A stretch of DNA of 64,000 nucleotides from Nocardia donostiensis (GTDB taxonomy: Bacteria > Actinomycetota > Actinomycetes > Mycobacteriales > Mycobacteriaceae), in NCBI RefSeq assembly GCF_002081715.1, contig NZ_MUKP01000011.1, positions 62,001-126,000 of the forward strand, given 5' to 3'. The notes under the pieces are model-generated. The model did not search any database. It was not told where the DNA came from and saw only the letters and a list, made by a program, of their open reading frames with translations. The first letter of the stretch is position 1. Each line of letters begins with the position of its first letter. Below, one piece after another: positions 52,626-63,055 of this stretch. The position numbers and the translations under genes were made by a program.

Positions 52626-53633
52626 TCAGGTGTTCGGCACGATATCGGTGTTGTAGACGACGAAGCTGAGTACCAGCCCGATGACCAGCGCCACAATCGA
52701 GGCGGCCGCTGCCCATTTACCCAGCGGTTCACCCTTGTTGTGGCCGATCATCCCGAGAATGATCCCAGCAGCGCCGAAGACGATCGGGCAGAAGAACAGG
52801 CAGATGGCGGCGCATACGAACCCCACGATCGAATAAGTCTGTGGCCCGGCGGCCCGCTGCCGCGAGTCCTCGTACGGCTGGAACGACTGCTGCGGATACC
52901 CCGGATACGGTCCCTGATCGGGCTCTTTCCTCTGCCCGTACTGTTGCCCGTACGACCCACCCCCTGGCCCGTACGGTTGTTCGCCGTACCCGGCCTGTCC
53001 GCCTTGCCCGTAGGTTTCACCGCCCTGCCAGGTGCCGTGTTCGCCGGACGCACCCGGAGTGGGCGGATAGTTGTACGCACCGCCCGCCGGATACCCCTGG
53101 GCGCCAGGTGGCAGCGATCCCGGCTGCCCGGAACCCCACGGCTGCTCACCGGTCCTCGGTTGCTCGGGGCGCTCGCCCTGCCGCGGCTGCGCGCGGAACC
53201 GCTGGGTCTCGGGGTCGGCATGCCATCCGGCATCCTGCGGCTCCTGTCCGCCGGGTTCCGGCCGGGGCGGTTCCCCGCCGGGTTGCGCGCGCCACGCCTG
53301 CCCTGGTTCGCTTTCCTGCGGTTGCGCCGACCACGCTTGCGTCGGCACCTCGCCACCCGGCGTTTCTCCTGGCCGCGCACCGGCCGCACCCGGTTTCGCC
53401 TCCTGTCCGCCCGCCGCGGCTGCGTCGCCTTCCTCCGGTTCCGGCATCGTGCTCTGCGACGGTGGCTGCACCTGGTCGCTTCCCGCGGGGCGCGGCGTAC
53501 CTTCGGTTCCCGGCCGCTCACCGGCTGCGGCTGGCCGCTCGGGCGTCGATTCGCCTGACGGAGGGGTGGGGGTGTCGTCGTCCGGCGGCTGCGGTGCGCT
53601 GCCGGTCGGCTGCGGGTCCTGCGGCGTGCTCAT
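52626..53633 (-). CDS. Pro/Gly/Gln-rich DUF4190-like membrane protein
   Basis: In this 335-residue protein the first 255 residues are disordered, rich in Pro, Gly, Gln and Glu. They include repeated QAWSAQPQ/QAWRAQPGG and GYGEQPYGPGGGSYGQQYGQ-type segments. Two membrane spans follow: YSIVGFVCAAICLFFCPIVF with GAAGIILGMIGH, and AAAASIVALVIGLVLSFVVY. The pair with GHNKGEPLGKWAAA between them is the DUF4190 pattern. The long N-terminal part probably stays in the cytoplasm. Actinobacteria have many such proteins, some at growth or septation sites; no role can be assigned. The region from its start to the prsA terminator contains its promoter. Confidence 0.75.
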   Translation of the reverse strand: MSTPQDPQPTGSAPQPPDDDTPTPPSGESTPERPAAAGERPGTEGTPRPAGSDQVQPPSQSTMPEPEEGDAAAAGGQEAKPGAAGARPGETPGGEVPTQAWSAQPQESEPGQAWRAQPGGEPPRPEPGGQEPQDAGWHADPETQRFRAQPRQGERPEQPRTGEQPWGSGQPGSLPPGAQGYPAGGAYNYPPTPGASGEHGTWQGGETYGQGGQAGYGEQPYGPGGGSYGQQYGQRKEPDQGPYPGYPQQSFQPYEDSRQRAAGPQTYSIVGFVCAAICLFFCPIVFGAAGIILGMIGHNKGEPLGKWAAAASIVALVIGLVLSFVVYNTDIVPNT

Positions 53634-53778
53634 GCGCTCTCCTCGTTCGTCCGGTTACGACATGTCGGGGGTACCACCGGTGAAGCGAGTAATCAGGACG
53701 AATTGTGATACGAGTCACAAATTGAGCCGGCCGGTAGGCGCCGCATGGTGAGGTGCGAGGAAAGCATGACAAACACAA

Positions 53779-53804
53779 GCGGCCCGGACCTGAGTCCGGG
53801 CCGC
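53779..53804 (-). terminator. Intrinsic terminator of the glmU-prsA operon
   Basis: GCGGCCCGGAC (53779-53789) pairs perfectly with GTCCGGGCCGC (53794-53804) over a CTGA tetraloop. On the minus strand the stem is followed by TTGTGTTTG, a T-rich tail. It lies 17 bp past the prsA stop. This is the clearest terminator in the window. Confidence 0.85.
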
Positions 53805-53820
53805 CCCACGAAGTACGCGC

Positions 53821-54801
53821 TCAGGCGTTGCCGTTGAACAGCCCGGTCACCGAGCCGTTCTCGAACACCTCACGAATGGTGCGCGCCAGCAGTGGCGCGA
53901 TGGACAGCACCGTCAGCTGCGGGAACTTCTTCTCCTCGGTGATCGGCAGCGTATTGGTCACGATGACTTCCTTGGTGCCGCAGCCGGCCAACCGCTCGGC
54001 CGCGGGCGAGCTCAGCACACCGTGCGTCGCCGCGATCACCACATCGCCGGCGCCTGCCTCCTTCAGCACCTTCACCGCGCCCGCGATGGTGCCACCGGTG
54101 TCGATCATGTCGTCGATCAAGATGCAGGTGCGGCCCTCGACCTCGCCGACCACCCGGTTCGACTTCACCTGATTCGGCACCAGCGGGTCGCGGGTTTTGT
54201 GGATGAACGCCAGCGGCGCGCCGTCCAGTGAGTCCGCCCACTTCTCCGCCACCCGGACGCGTCCCGAGTCCGGAGAGACAACGGTGATGTGCTCGAGGCT
54301 GTAATTCGACCGGATGTAGTCGGCCAGCTGCAGCTGGGCATGCATATGGTCGACCGGGCCGTCGAAGAAGCCCTGGATCTGGTCGGTGTGCAGGTCGACG
54401 GTGATGATCCGATCTGCGCCCGCGGTCTTCAGCAGATCCGCGACCAGCCGCGCCGAAATCGGCTCGCGACCGCGGTGCTTCTTGTCCTGACGGGCGTACG
54501 GGTAGAACGGCAGCACGGCCGTGATCCGCTTCGCCGAACCGCGCTTGAGCGCGTCGATCATGATGAGCTGTTCCATCAGCCACTCGTTCAGCGGCGCGGG
54601 GAAGCTCTGCAATACGAAGGCGTCGGAACCCCGGACCGACTCCTCGAAACGGACGAAGATCTCCCCATTGGCGAAATCGCGTGCGGTCTGCGGCGTGACG
54701 TGGACGTCGAGTTCCTTCGCGACCTGCTCGGCCAGCTCAGGATGAGACCGTCCGGCGAAGAGCATCAGGTTCTTCTGGTTGTCGATCCATGACGCGGTCA
54801 C
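53821..54801 (-). CDS. prsA: Ribose-phosphate pyrophosphokinase
   Basis: PrsA makes PRPP from ribose-5-phosphate and ATP for nucleotide, histidine and decaprenyl-phosphoryl-arabinose synthesis. The 326-residue protein shows YARQDKKHRGREPISARLVA, the Mg-PRPP loop VDLHTDQIQGFF near residue 139, VVSPDSGRVRVAEKWADSL and ILIDDMIDTGGTIAGA near residue 232. The start is GTG 54801, which shares its G with the glmU stop TAG, so the two are coupled. The arrangement equals Rv1017c-Rv1018c. Confidence 0.95.
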   Translation of the reverse strand: MTASWIDNQKNLMLFAGRSHPELAEQVAKELDVHVTPQTARDFANGEIFVRFEESVRGSDAFVLQSFPAPLNEWLMEQLIMIDALKRGSAKRITAVLPFYPYARQDKKHRGREPISARLVADLLKTAGADRIITVDLHTDQIQGFFDGPVDHMHAQLQLADYIRSNYSLEHITVVSPDSGRVRVAEKWADSLDGAPLAFIHKTRDPLVPNQVKSNRVVGEVEGRTCILIDDMIDTGGTIAGAVKVLKEAGAGDVVIAATHGVLSSPAAERLAGCGTKEVIVTNTLPITEEKKFPQLTVLSIAPLLARTIREVFENGSVTGLFNGNA

Positions 54802-56291
54802 TACTGATTGCCATCCTTTAGCTGCTCGATTGCCTGACTCGACATCTCGTTTGCCGCGATGGCTTCCGCCGCCGCGCGCGCCGCAGCGGTTCCGGGACGA
54901 TACCGCTGCACCCAGTTCTCAATATTGCGCTGTGGTCCGCCCGACACCGCGAGCGCCCCCGGCGGAACATTTCTGCGCAGTACGGTACCCGCTGCCGAAT
55001 ACGCGCCGTCACCCACGGTCACCGGCGCGACGAACATGGTGTCGCTGCCTGTCCGCACATGCGAACCGACCGTGGTGTGGTGTTTGTTCACTCCGTCGTA
55101 GTTGACGAAAACGCTGGACGCGCCGATATTGCTGTGCTCGCCGATGGTCGCGTCACCCACATATGTCAGATGCGGCACTTTCGAATGCGCACCGATATCG
55201 GCGTTCTTGGTTTCCACGAACGCGCCCAGTTTGCCGGATTCGCCGAGCACGGTGCCCGGACGCAGGTAAGCGAACGGTCCGATGGTGGCGCAGCGGCCGA
55301 TCACCGCGCCCTCGCCGTGCGTGCGGATGACGCGCGCGCCTTCCCCGACGACCGTATCGGACAGGGTGCAGTCGGGCCCGATCTCGGCGTCTTCGCCGAC
55401 GACTGTCGCGCCGAACAGTTGCACCCCTGGCTTCAAGATCACGTCCCGCGCGATGCGCACCCCGGCATCCACCCAGGTGGTGTCCGGATCGACCACGGTC
55501 ACCCCGGCCCGCATATGCCGTTCCAGCAGATAGCGGTTGAGGGTGCGCGCGGCCTCCGCCAACTGCACCCGATCGTTCACACCGGTGACCTTCGCCGCAT
55601 CCACCAGCCGTGCGCCGTGCACCGGATGCCCGGCCTCGCGCGCCAGCCGCAGCACATCGGTCAAATACAGCTCGTGCTGAGCGTTCGCCGTGGACAGCCG
55701 CCCGAGCATGGTGCGCAGCACCCGCACATCGAATGCGTAGACACCCGAGTTGACCTCGGTGATATGGGTCTGCTCCGGCGTCGCGTCGGCGTGTTCGACG
55801 ATTTCCACGACTTGGCCGTCGTCGTCACGCACGATCCGGCCGTAACCGTTCGGGTCCGGCGGAACGAACGTCAGCACGGTGACCGCGGGCCGTTCCGCGT
55901 AACTGCGGTGCTCGTCCAGCAGCGCCGACAGGGTGTGGCCGTCCAGCAGCGGCACATCGGCGGAGGTGACCAGCACGTCACCGGTGAAATCGTCGGGCAA
56001 TGCCGTCAGGCCGCATTGCACGGCATGACCGGTGCCCAGCTGCTCGGACTGCACGGCGGGAACGATCACGCGCCCCAGTTCATCCGCGACTGCGTCCACC
56101 GCCGCGCCGACCTGGTCCCGGTCGTGGCCGACGACCGTCACCAGATAGGCCGGATCGATATCGTTCGCCGCGTACAACGCGTGCGCGAGCATGCTCCTAC
56201 CGGCCAGCGAATGCAGCACCTTGGGGGTCTTCGACCGCATTCGCGTCCCAGCGCCCGCTGCGAGGACGACGACGGCGGTCTGCTGTGGCAT
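54801..56291 (-). CDS. glmU: Bifunctional UDP-GlcNAc pyrophosphorylase / GlcN-1-P acetyltransferase
   Basis: GlmU acetylates glucosamine-1-phosphate and then forms UDP-GlcNAc, the precursor of peptidoglycan. The 496-residue protein has the N-terminal uridylyltransferase ([20 protein letters not shown], residues 8-27; [10 protein letters not shown]). The C-terminal left-handed beta helix of hexapeptide repeats ([40 protein letters not shown]) has a catalytic His/Asn/Lys set around [18 protein letters not shown] lies 5 bases before ATG 56291; the frame is open further upstream but without a site. Confidence 0.96.
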   Translation of the reverse strand: MPQQTAVVVLAAGAGTRMRSKTPKVLHSLAGRSMLAHALYAANDIDPAYLVTVVGHDRDQVGAAVDAVADELGRVIVPAVQSEQLGTGHAVQCGLTALPDDFTGDVLVTSADVPLLDGHTLSALLDEHRSYAERPAVTVLTFVPPDPNGYGRIVRDDDGQVVEIVEHADATPEQTHITEVNSGVYAFDVRVLRTMLGRLSTANAQHELYLTDVLRLAREAGHPVHGARLVDAAKVTGVNDRVQLAEAARTLNRYLLERHMRAGVTVVDPDTTWVDAGVRIARDVILKPGVQLFGATVVGEDAEIGPDCTLSDTVVGEGARVIRTHGEGAVIGRCATIGPFAYLRPGTVLGESGKLGAFVETKNADIGAHSKVPHLTYVGDATIGEHSNIGASSVFVNYDGVNKHHTTVGSHVRTGSDTMFVAPVTVGDGAYSAAGTVLRRNVPPGALAVSGGPQRNIENWVQRYRPGTAAARAAAEAIAANEMSSQAIEQLKDGNQ

Positions 56292-56330
56292 GAATCTCCC
56301 TCGGCCAACGATGGTCACCGTGCTCGCGAG

Positions 56331-56401
56331 CTCCGCCGCCAGGACTCGAACCTGAACTATCTGAACCAAAATCAGAGGTGCTGCCATTACACTACGGCGG
56401 A
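56331..56401 (-). tRNA. tRNA-Gln (anticodon TTG)
   Basis: On the minus strand the acceptor TCCGCCG pairs with CGGCGGA, the anticodon stem is TCTGA/TCAGA and the loop is TTTTGGT, giving anticodon TTG (glutamine). The T loop is GTTCGAGTC, the discriminator is G and CCA is not encoded. Length is 71 nt. It precedes glmU as the glutamine tRNA does in M. tuberculosis. A GCTCGCGAGC palindrome touches its 3' end. Confidence 0.95.
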
Positions 56402-56612
56402 TTGTCACACCGGCGGGTCACGCAAACCCACCACTGCGCCCCGGCACGGCAACGATACTCGCATGCCGACCGTGCATCCGTCGAACCGCATCTGGAGTCG
56501 GCGCGGCCGGATACCGGGGAGCACGCGCTGTCTGGCACAGTTGACGCGGACAATCTCGGTCGTGCGCACCACCGGCAGGAGCAAACGACCCCGGAGTAGG
56601 GAGGCGGGAGCG

Positions 56613-57266
56613 TTGTCTTCGGGTGAACCGAGCCGGTTGCCTCGGCCGCGTATGACAGGGACCCAACGGCGGCAGCAGCTGATCGAAATCGGCCGCGCCC
56701 TGTTCGCCGAACGTGGTTACGAGGCCAGCTCCATCGAGGAAATCGCGCAACGCGCCCAAGTCTCCAAACCCGTCGTCTACGAGCACTTCGGCGGCAAAGA
56801 AGGCCTGTACGCCGTCGTCGTCGACCGCGAAATGTCGATGCTGCTCGATATGATCACCTCCTCGCTCACCCAGAACCGCTCCCGAGTCCGGCTCGAACAA
56901 GTCGCGCTCGCCCTGCTCACCTACATCGAGCAGCGCACCGACGGATTCCGCATCCTGGTCCGCGACCAGCCCGTCGGTACCGGTGACGGCCGCTACTCCA
57001 GCCTCCTCAACGAAGCCGTCAACCAGGTCGCTCATATCCTCGCCGGCGATTTCGACCGCCGCGGCTTCGACACCACCCTCGCCACCCTCTACGCCCAAGC
57101 GCTCGTCGGCATGGTCTCCACCGCCGCAACCTGGTGGCTCGACGAACGCACACCTTCCAAGGAAGTTGTCGCCGCCCACCTGGTCAACCTGTGCTGGAAC
57201 GGTCTCAGCCACCTCGAAGCCGACCCGCAACTCAGCTCAGAATGGCCGGCCGAAACCTCCGGATGA
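56613..57266 (+). CDS. TetR-family regulator (Rv1019-like)
   Basis: This 217-residue regulator has an N-terminal TetR helix-turn-helix: MTGTQRRQQLIEIGRALFAE, then ASSIEEIAQRAQVSKPVVYE and HFGGKEGLYAVVVDREM, residues 14-75. A helical ligand and dimer domain follows (VRLEQVALALLTYIEQRTDG, LYAQALVGMVSTAATWWL). TTG 56613 gives the LSSGEPSRLPRPRMTGTQ start that homologues share. ATG 56652 is the alternative and lacks a ribosome-binding site. It sits between tRNA-Gln and mfd like Rv1019. The regulated genes are unknown; the immediate neighbour is another TetR gene. Confidence 0.88.
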   Translation: MSSGEPSRLPRPRMTGTQRRQQLIEIGRALFAERGYEASSIEEIAQRAQVSKPVVYEHFGGKEGLYAVVVDREMSMLLDMITSSLTQNRSRVRLEQVALALLTYIEQRTDGFRILVRDQPVGTGDGRYSSLLNEAVNQVAHILAGDFDRRGFDTTLATLYAQALVGMVSTAATWWLDERTPSKEVVAAHLVNLCWNGLSHLEADPQLSSEWPAETSG

Positions 57267-57371
57267 TCTCCGAGCGAAGACGACGAATGATCAAGAACAC
57301 CAGGTGAACCGCAGACGCGAACCGGCCGAATGCTCGAATCGACTGGCTCAGCGCACGCTGGTGGTACGGTT

Positions 57372-57428
57372 CACCCATCCTTTGGGTGCTGTTCAGGCGG
57401 TAAGTCGGTCAACTTCACCGATATCGGT
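57372..57428 (+). promoter_or_regulatory. Dyad elements upstream of the ScbR-like gene
   Basis: CACCCA-TCCTT-TGGGTG (57372-57388) and the perfect palindrome ACCGATATCGGT (57417-57428) lie 43-99 bp before the start at 57471. Gamma-butyrolactone receptors typically repress their own promoters through such dyads, so the nearer one is the better candidate operator. No close match to a published autoregulatory-element consensus is claimed. Confidence 0.45.
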
Positions 57429-57470
57429 CTACTTCAGGATGGCTGGTTTTCAGGATGACAGGCGGAAACG

Positions 57471-58118
57471 ATGGCTAGGCAAGCGCGCGCGGAGATCACC
57501 CGCGACTCCGTCCTCGCGGGCGCAGCCGACGTCTTTCTGCGCTTGGGCTACGCCAACGCGAGCCTCAGCGAAATCATCGCGCAATCCAACGTCACCAAAG
57601 GCGCCCTGTACTTCCATTTCGGCTCCAAGGAAGAACTCGCCCGCGCAGTCGTCGACCAGGGCAACGAAAGACTCGTCAGCTCCTGCCAGGGCTTCTTCGA
57701 CCCCCGAGTCCCCGCGCTCGAAGCCTGCATCGGCATCACCTACGTCGTCGCCGACCTCTCTGTGAACGACCCCATGGTCGGCGCCATGCTCAAACTCACC
57801 CACCAGATCGGTGACTACCGCGGGGCAAACGGCGACAACATCGCCAAATCGTGGGGAGAGACATACCGGCTGCTCGCCGAACGCGCCATTGCGCAAGGAG
57901 ACCTCAACGAAGGTCTCGACCCGGAAACCATCGGCATGCTCCTCCAAGGGATCACCACCGGGGTACACATCGTGGCCGTGGGCACCGATTCGATGGACCA
58001 GATGGCCACGCGGATGGAACGGGCCTGGTATTTCCTGCTGCCGTCGATCGTCCCGGATGACAAGATCGCGTACTTCCGGGAGTTCGCCGCACGGAGACTA
58101 CGCAGGTACGTGACGTAA
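57471..58118 (+). CDS. ScbR/ArpA-type gamma-butyrolactone receptor-like TetR regulator
   Basis: The 215-residue protein has the HTH of the autoregulator-receptor group: ARAEITRDSVLAGAADVFLR, NASLSEIIAQSNVTKGALYF and HFGSKEELARAVVD. The ALYFHF sequence and the ligand-pocket region SWGETYRLLAERAIAQGDLN near residues 125-144 are typical of ScbR, ArpA and BarA. Such proteins release DNA on binding a butyrolactone or related signal and control antibiotic production or development. No AfsA-like synthase or biosynthetic cluster lies in the window, so it is an orphan receptor here. The start is ATG 57471. Confidence 0.8.
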   Translation: MARQARAEITRDSVLAGAADVFLRLGYANASLSEIIAQSNVTKGALYFHFGSKEELARAVVDQGNERLVSSCQGFFDPRVPALEACIGITYVVADLSVNDPMVGAMLKLTHQIGDYRGANGDNIAKSWGETYRLLAERAIAQGDLNEGLDPETIGMLLQGITTGVHIVAVGTDSMDQMATRMERAWYFLLPSIVPDDKIAYFREFAARRLRRYVT

Positions 58119-58162
58119 CACCGACCGCGACTCTGTAACACTGGCCGCGACTCCGTCGCGGC

Positions 58163-58200
58163 GGGTTTGCGGCCCCCTTGTGGCTCGCCGGGCCGCAAAC
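58163..58200 (+). terminator. Hairpin terminator after the ScbR-like gene
   Basis: GGTTTGCGGCCC (58163-58174) pairs perfectly with GGGCCGCAAACC (58189-58200) over a 14-base loop, 44 bp past the stop. There is no T tract. It is the first of several strong inverted repeats in the 487-bp gap before mfd. Confidence 0.6.
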
Positions 58201-58604
58201 CGTACGGGTTGGGTGAGCGTGGAAGTTATGGTCGGTTGAGTGCGGTTCAGGGGAGTTTCGGCGGGTGTGCTGCGGGGTTGTTGCCCGAGTTGGGCAGCGA
58301 CCACCTGGGCCCGGGAGTGCGGAAAGGGGCAGGTTGTTCTGGACCGATTCAGGGGTAGGGTATCCGTCAACACCCCGAGACGGTCCCGTAGAAACGCTCC
58401 TTTCCCGACAACCCAGCCCCGTCCAGGGCGAGTCTTACGAGCCCGTTCGCGACCCGGCTCGCTTTTCAGCGACCGCAGCGCATTCGCCGAAGGCGCGGGT
58501 CACGGGCGTTGAAAAGCGAGCCACGAAGGGGGCGCGAACCTGCGCGCGCCAGCGCGCCAATAAACTCAGCTCGGTCGAATTCTCGTTCGCGTTCAGGAGT
58601 CTGC
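58201..58604. other. Long leader/gap before mfd with nested inverted repeats
   Basis: No gene-like frame is seen here. GGCTCGCTTTTCA (about 58458-58470) recurs inverted as TGAAAAGCGAGCC (about 58510-58522). Outside these arms GTTCGCG (58444-58450) pairs with CGCGAAC (58535-58541). The result is a long stem with a bulged outer part. The mfd start follows about 60 bp later, so the structure is either just upstream of the promoter or in the 5' leader. Confidence 0.55.
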
Positions 58605-61600
58605 ATGTCTGCCCCTCGTCCACCTTTGGCGGGACTGGCCGCGGCGGCCGGTGCCGATATCGCGTTGCGGACCGTGGCCGAGTTGGTCGGGAAGTCGCCG
58701 GTGGAGTTGGTGGCGCCTGCTGCGGCGCGATCGTTTGTGGCGGCTACCTTGACCGGCGCAGCAGGTGCAGCCGGGGCGGCTGGGGCGCAGCCGGTTGTGC
58801 TGGTGACGGCCACAGGGCGGGAGGCCGATGATCTGACGCTCGAGCTCACCGAGATGTTGGGGGCGGCGGTTGCGCAGTTCCCGTCTTGGGAGACGTTGCC
58901 GCATGAGCGGTTGTCGCCGGGCGCGGACACGGTGGGCCGCAGGTTGGAGGTTTTGCGGCGGCTGGCGCATCCGGAGGATCCGGTGTTCCCGGAACCGCTG
59001 AAGGTTGTGGTGACAACCGTGCGGTCGCTGATGCAGCCGATGGCCGATGGGCTGGGCGATATCGAACCGGTCGTGCTGCGGGTGGGGGCGGAATGTGATC
59101 TGGACGAGCTGCTGGAGCGGCTGGTCGAGTTCGCCTACACGCGTGTCGACATGGTGGGCAAACGTGGTGAATTCGCGGTGCGCGGCGGGATCCTTGACCT
59201 TTTCCCGCCTACCGCTGACCATCCGGTGCGCGTGGAGTTCTGGGGTGACGAGGTCACCGAGTTGCGGCCGTTTTCCGTCGCCGATCAGCGTTCGCTGCCG
59301 GATACGTCGGTCGATGCCGTGGTCGCGCCGCCGTGTCGTGAGCTGTTGCTTTCCGCCGAGGTGCGGGAGCGCGCAGCGGTGGTCGCCGCGGATTATGCCG
59401 CCGACGCCGCGCTGGTGGAGATGCTGGGGAAGCTCGCCGAAGGTATTCCGGTGGACGGGATGGAGGCGCTGCTGCCGGTGCTGCGGCCGGGTGGGTTGCG
59501 GCTGCTCACCGAGATCCTGCCCGACGGAGCCCACCTGCTGATCTGCGATCCGCAGAAGGTACGCACCCGCGCCGCCGACCTGGTGCGAACGGGTGAAGAG
59601 TTCCTCGAAGCGTCGTGGACGGCAGCTTCCTTCGGCGGGGATGCCCCGCTGGGTGGGCACGGCCTCGACCTGGCTGCCTCCGCCTATCGGCCGCTGCCCG
59701 ATATTCATGCCGGCGCCGACCAGCGGGGGCTGCCCTGGTGGAGTGTGAGCCCGCTGGAATCCGGTGACCCTGCCGAAGTGGTGCTTCCGGTGCAGGCCGG
59801 GCCCACCGCACGCGGCTCCGACGAACTGGTCGCGACGATTTTCGCGTCCCTGCGCGCGCATGTCACCACCGGCGGGCGTGCGGTGGTGACTGTCGCCGGG
59901 CACGGTACCGCCCAGCGTGTCCTGGAACGTCTCGGTGATGCTGATGTACCCGCGGCCGCGTTGGACGCGGGCGACGAACCTGCCCCCGGCGTTGTCGGTG
60001 TGCTGTGCGCGTCGCTGCACGATGGCCTGGTTTTCGCCGACGCCGGACTGGTGATCGTCGCCGAATCCGATCTCACCGGCAACCGGGTCACCGCGCCCAC
60101 CGACGGTAGGCGCCTGCCTGCCAAACGCCGCAACCAGGTCGATCCGCTCGCCCTGAACGCGGGTGACATGGTGGTGCACGATCAACACGGCATCGGCCGG
60201 TTCGTCGAGATGATCGAACGCACCGTCGGCGGCGCCCGCCGTGAATACCTCGTCATCGAATACGCCCCGGGTAAACGCGGCCAGCCCGGCGACCGCCTGT
60301 ATGTGCCGATGGAATCGCTGGACCAGCTGTCCCGCTATGTGGGTGGGGAGATGCCGAGCCTGTCCAAGCTCGGCGGTTCCGACTGGGCCAACACGAAACG
60401 TAAAGCGCGCAAAGCGGTCCGGGAGATCGCGGGCGAACTGGTGCAGCTCTACGCTGCGCGTCAAGCGGCCCCCGGGCATGCGTTCGGTCCCGATACCCCG
60501 TGGCAGCAGGAGATGGAGGACGCATTCGCGTACACCGAAACCGTCGACCAGATGACGGCCATCTCCGAGGTGAAGGCCGATATGGAGAAACCGGTCCCGA
60601 TGGATCGCGTGGTCTGCGGTGATGTCGGTTACGGCAAAACCGAGATCGCGGTCCGTGCAGCGTTCAAAGCGGTGCAGGACGGTAAGCAGGTCGTGGTGCT
60701 GGTGCCGACCACGCTGCTTGCCCAGCAGCATCTGCAGACCTTCACCGAACGCATCGCCGGTTTCCCGGTCACCGTGAAGGGGTTGTCCCGGTTCACCGAC
60801 CCCGGGGAATCCCGTGAGGTGCTCGAAGGGATGGCGGATGGAACCGTCGATATCGTGGTCGGCACCCACCGGCTGCTGCAGACGGGTGTGCGCTGGAAGA
60901 ACCTGGGCCTGGTCATCGTCGACGAGGAACAGCGGTTCGGTGTGGAACACAAGGAACACATCAAGGCGCTGCGCACCCATGTCGACGTGCTCACCATGTC
61001 GGCGACCCCGATCCCGCGCACCTTGGAGATGAGCCTGGCCGGGATCCGGGAGATGTCGACCATCCTCACCCCGCCCGAGGAACGGCACCCGGTGCTCACC
61101 TATGTCGGCGCCTACAACGACAAACAGGTCACCGCCGCCATCCGCCGCGAACTGTTGCGCGACGGTCAGGTTTTCTACGTGCACAATCGGGTGTCGTCGA
61201 TCGACAAGGCGGCCAAGCGGATTCGCGAGCTGGTGCCGGAAGCCCGCGTTGTCGTCGCGCACGGCCAGATGAACGAAGACACCCTGGAGCGCACAGTACA
61301 GGGTTTCTGGCAGCGTGAATTCGATGTGCTGGTGTGCACCACCATCATCGAAACGGGCTTGGACATTTCCAACGCCAACACCTTGATCGTGGAACGCGCC
61401 GATGCCCTCGGCCTGTCACAGTTGCACCAGCTGCGCGGCCGAGTCGGACGCAGCCGGGAACGGGGTTACGCCTATTTCCTGTACCCGCCGGAGAAACCGC
61501 TCACCGAAACCGCCTACGACCGTCTGGCCACCATCGCCCAGAACTCCGACCTCGGTGCCGGTATGGCTGTGGCCATGAAGGATCTGGAGATCCGGGGCGC

Positions 61601-62246
61601 GGGCAATGTCCTCGGCGCGGAGCAGTCCGGTCATGTGGCGGGTGTCGGGTTCGACCTGTATGTGCGGCTCGTCGGCGAAGCGGTGGAGGCCTACCGCGCC
61701 GCCGCCGACGGTAAACCCATCACCACCGAGGAACCCAAAGAGGTGCGTATCGACCTGCCGGTGGACGCGCATATTCCACCCGATTACGTCGCCAGCGACC
61801 GCCTGCGTCTGGAGGCTTATCGCAAGCTGGCCGCCGCCCAGGACGATGCGGCGCTGACGGGCGTTGTGGAAGAGCTCGTCGACCGTTACGGCCCGCTGCC
61901 GGTCGAGGTCGGCCGACTGGTGTCGGTGGCGAAACTGCGCCTGTTGGCCCGCGAATACGGTGTCACCGAAATCGCGGTCACCGGAACAACGGTGAAGATC
62001 TCCCCGATGAGCCTGCCCGACTCCAAACAGCTGCGGCTCAAACGCATCTACCCCAGCGCCTCCTATCGTGCCGCCAGCGGGGTGGTGCAGTTCCCGCTGC
62101 CCCGGGTCGAGGACAGTGTCGGCGCGCAACGACTTCGTGATGTGGCGTTGCTTCAGTATGTCGCCGATCTGCTGCTCGCACTCGACGGTAAACCCGCGGG
62201 TGCGGTGGATCTCGCCGTCGAAACCGAAATGTCGGCGGCCCGATGA
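58605..62246 (+). CDS. mfd: Transcription-repair coupling factor
   Basis: Mfd displaces RNA polymerase stalled at DNA lesions and recruits UvrA. The 1213-residue protein has the UvrB-homology region ([40 protein letters not shown]). A polymerase-interaction domain follows ([20 protein letters not shown]). The RecG-like translocase has Walker [17 protein letters not shown] (near 670), [16 protein letters not shown], and [25 protein letters not shown] domain closes the protein. The ATG at 58605 has AGGAG 5 bases upstream; an upstream in-frame start lies within the leader repeats and is rejected. The stop overlaps the mazG start by ATGA. Confidence 0.97.
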   Translation: MSAPRPPLAGLAAAAGADIALRTVAELVGKSPVELVAPAAARSFVAATLTGAAGAAGAAGAQPVVLVTATGREADDLTLELTEMLGAAVAQFPSWETLPHERLSPGADTVGRRLEVLRRLAHPEDPVFPEPLKVVVTTVRSLMQPMADGLGDIEPVVLRVGAECDLDELLERLVEFAYTRVDMVGKRGEFAVRGGILDLFPPTADHPVRVEFWGDEVTELRPFSVADQRSLPDTSVDAVVAPPCRELLLSAEVRERAAVVAADYAADAALVEMLGKLAEGIPVDGMEALLPVLRPGGLRLLTEILPDGAHLLICDPQKVRTRAADLVRTGEEFLEASWTAASFGGDAPLGGHGLDLAASAYRPLPDIHAGADQRGLPWWSVSPLESGDPAEVVLPVQAGPTARGSDELVATIFASLRAHVTTGGRAVVTVAGHGTAQRVLERLGDADVPAAALDAGDEPAPGVVGVLCASLHDGLVFADAGLVIVAESDLTGNRVTAPTDGRRLPAKRRNQVDPLALNAGDMVVHDQHGIGRFVEMIERTVGGARREYLVIEYAPGKRGQPGDRLYVPMESLDQLSRYVGGEMPSLSKLGGSDWANTKRKARKAVREIAGELVQLYAARQAAPGHAFGPDTPWQQEMEDAFAYTETVDQMTAISEVKADMEKPVPMDRVVCGDVGYGKTEIAVRAAFKAVQDGKQVVVLVPTTLLAQQHLQTFTERIAGFPVTVKGLSRFTDPGESREVLEGMADGTVDIVVGTHRLLQTGVRWKNLGLVIVDEEQRFGVEHKEHIKALRTHVDVLTMSATPIPRTLEMSLAGIREMSTILTPPEERHPVLTYVGAYNDKQVTAAIRRELLRDGQVFYVHNRVSSIDKAAKRIRELVPEARVVVAHGQMNEDTLERTVQGFWQREFDVLVCTTIIETGLDISNANTLIVERADALGLSQLHQLRGRVGRSRERGYAYFLYPPEKPLTETAYDRLATIAQNSDLGAGMAVAMKDLEIRGAGNVLGAEQSGHVAGVGFDLYVRLVGEAVEAYRAAADGKPITTEEPKEVRIDLPVDAHIPPDYVASDRLRLEAYRKLAAAQDDAALTGVVEELVDRYGPLPVEVGRLVSVAKLRLLAREYGVTEIAVTGTTVKISPMSLPDSKQLRLKRIYPSASYRAASGVVQFPLPRVEDSVGAQRLRDVALLQYVADLLLALDGKPAGAVDLAVETEMSAAR

Positions 62247-62995
62247 ACCCGGACCCGGAATCTCGTATGCGGGATGAACCGTTGGCAAGCTCGTCCGGCT
62301 CGGAGTTGGACTCGGATACGGCGACGGTTGCTGCCGCGCTGGCTGAAGCCGTCGAGGTGATGGACCGCCTGTGGCGTTTCGGTGGCTGGGAGGTCACCCA
62401 GACCCACGATTCGCTGCGTCCCTATCTGCTCGAGGAAACCTACGAATTACTCGACGCCATCCAGCACGAGGATGCCGAAACCATCAAGGAGGAACTCGGC
62501 GATCTGCTGTTGCAGGTGCTGTTCCACTCCCGTATCGCCGAAGCCGCAGGCGAATTCACCGTCGCCGATGTCGCCGCCGCGTTGGTGGCCAAACTGGTCA
62601 ACCGCAGCCCTCATCTCGCCACCGCCGCCGCGCTCGCCCCCGACGCCTCCCGCGCCGAAAAGATCGCAGCTCAGGAAAAAGCCTGGGAGGAACGCAAATC
62701 GGCGGAAAAATCCCGCCGCTCCTGCCTCGACGGCATAGCCATGGCCCAACCTGCCCTTGCCCTTGCCGAAAAGGTTCGAGCCCGCAGCAGCAAGGCTGGG
62801 TTACCTGACGATCTGATCCCCGATGCGCTGCGCAGCGTCACGCTCGGCGGTCGGGAGAGTGCCGAAGAATCCCTACGCAAGGCGACATTGGCTTTCGTCG
62901 CCGCTGTCCGTGCCGCTGAGGACGCGGCCGAGGCGGCGCGGGGTGAGCGTATTGCGCTCGGCGCCGACGAGTGGCGCAAGTACTGGCCTGTCTGA
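62243..62995 (+). CDS. mazG: Nucleoside triphosphate pyrophosphohydrolase MazG
   Basis: MazG hydrolyses noncanonical or excess NTPs to NMP and pyrophosphate, limiting mutation and ppGpp-linked stress. In this 250-residue protein the metal site is [11 protein letters not shown] and [19 protein letters not shown] (ExxE and ExxD pairs, about residues 65-100). A helical dimer part and the [20 protein letters not shown] stretch follow. It starts by ATGA overlap with mfd, and M. tuberculosis Rv1021 follows mfd in the same way. The first 30 residues are not conserved. Confidence 0.93.
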   Translation: MNPDPESRMRDEPLASSSGSELDSDTATVAAALAEAVEVMDRLWRFGGWEVTQTHDSLRPYLLEETYELLDAIQHEDAETIKEELGDLLLQVLFHSRIAEAAGEFTVADVAAALVAKLVNRSPHLATAAALAPDASRAEKIAAQEKAWEERKSAEKSRRSCLDGIAMAQPALALAEKVRARSSKAGLPDDLIPDALRSVTLGGRESAEESLRKATLAFVAAVRAAEDAAEAARGERIALGADEWRKYWPV

Positions 62996-63055
62996 CAGCG
63001 ATCGAGTGGCACATGGACGCCTGTGGGTTACGACCATGTGCCACTCGGATGCGAA

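Noticed and set aside
52398..53558. A 386-codon plus-strand frame opposite the DUF4190-like gene
   Set aside because: Its Arg/Pro/Leu-rich sequence is the complement of a Pro/Gly/Gln-rich coding strand; the minus-strand product has two proper membrane spans.
55059..56612. A long in-frame extension upstream of the Rv1019-like TetR gene
   Set aside because: It would run antisense through glmU and tRNA-Gln; the HTH begins right after the TTG at 56613.
58593..61262. An 889-codon minus-strand frame opposite mfd
   Set aside because: It is an antisense shadow of a highly conserved gene and contains no recognisable domain.
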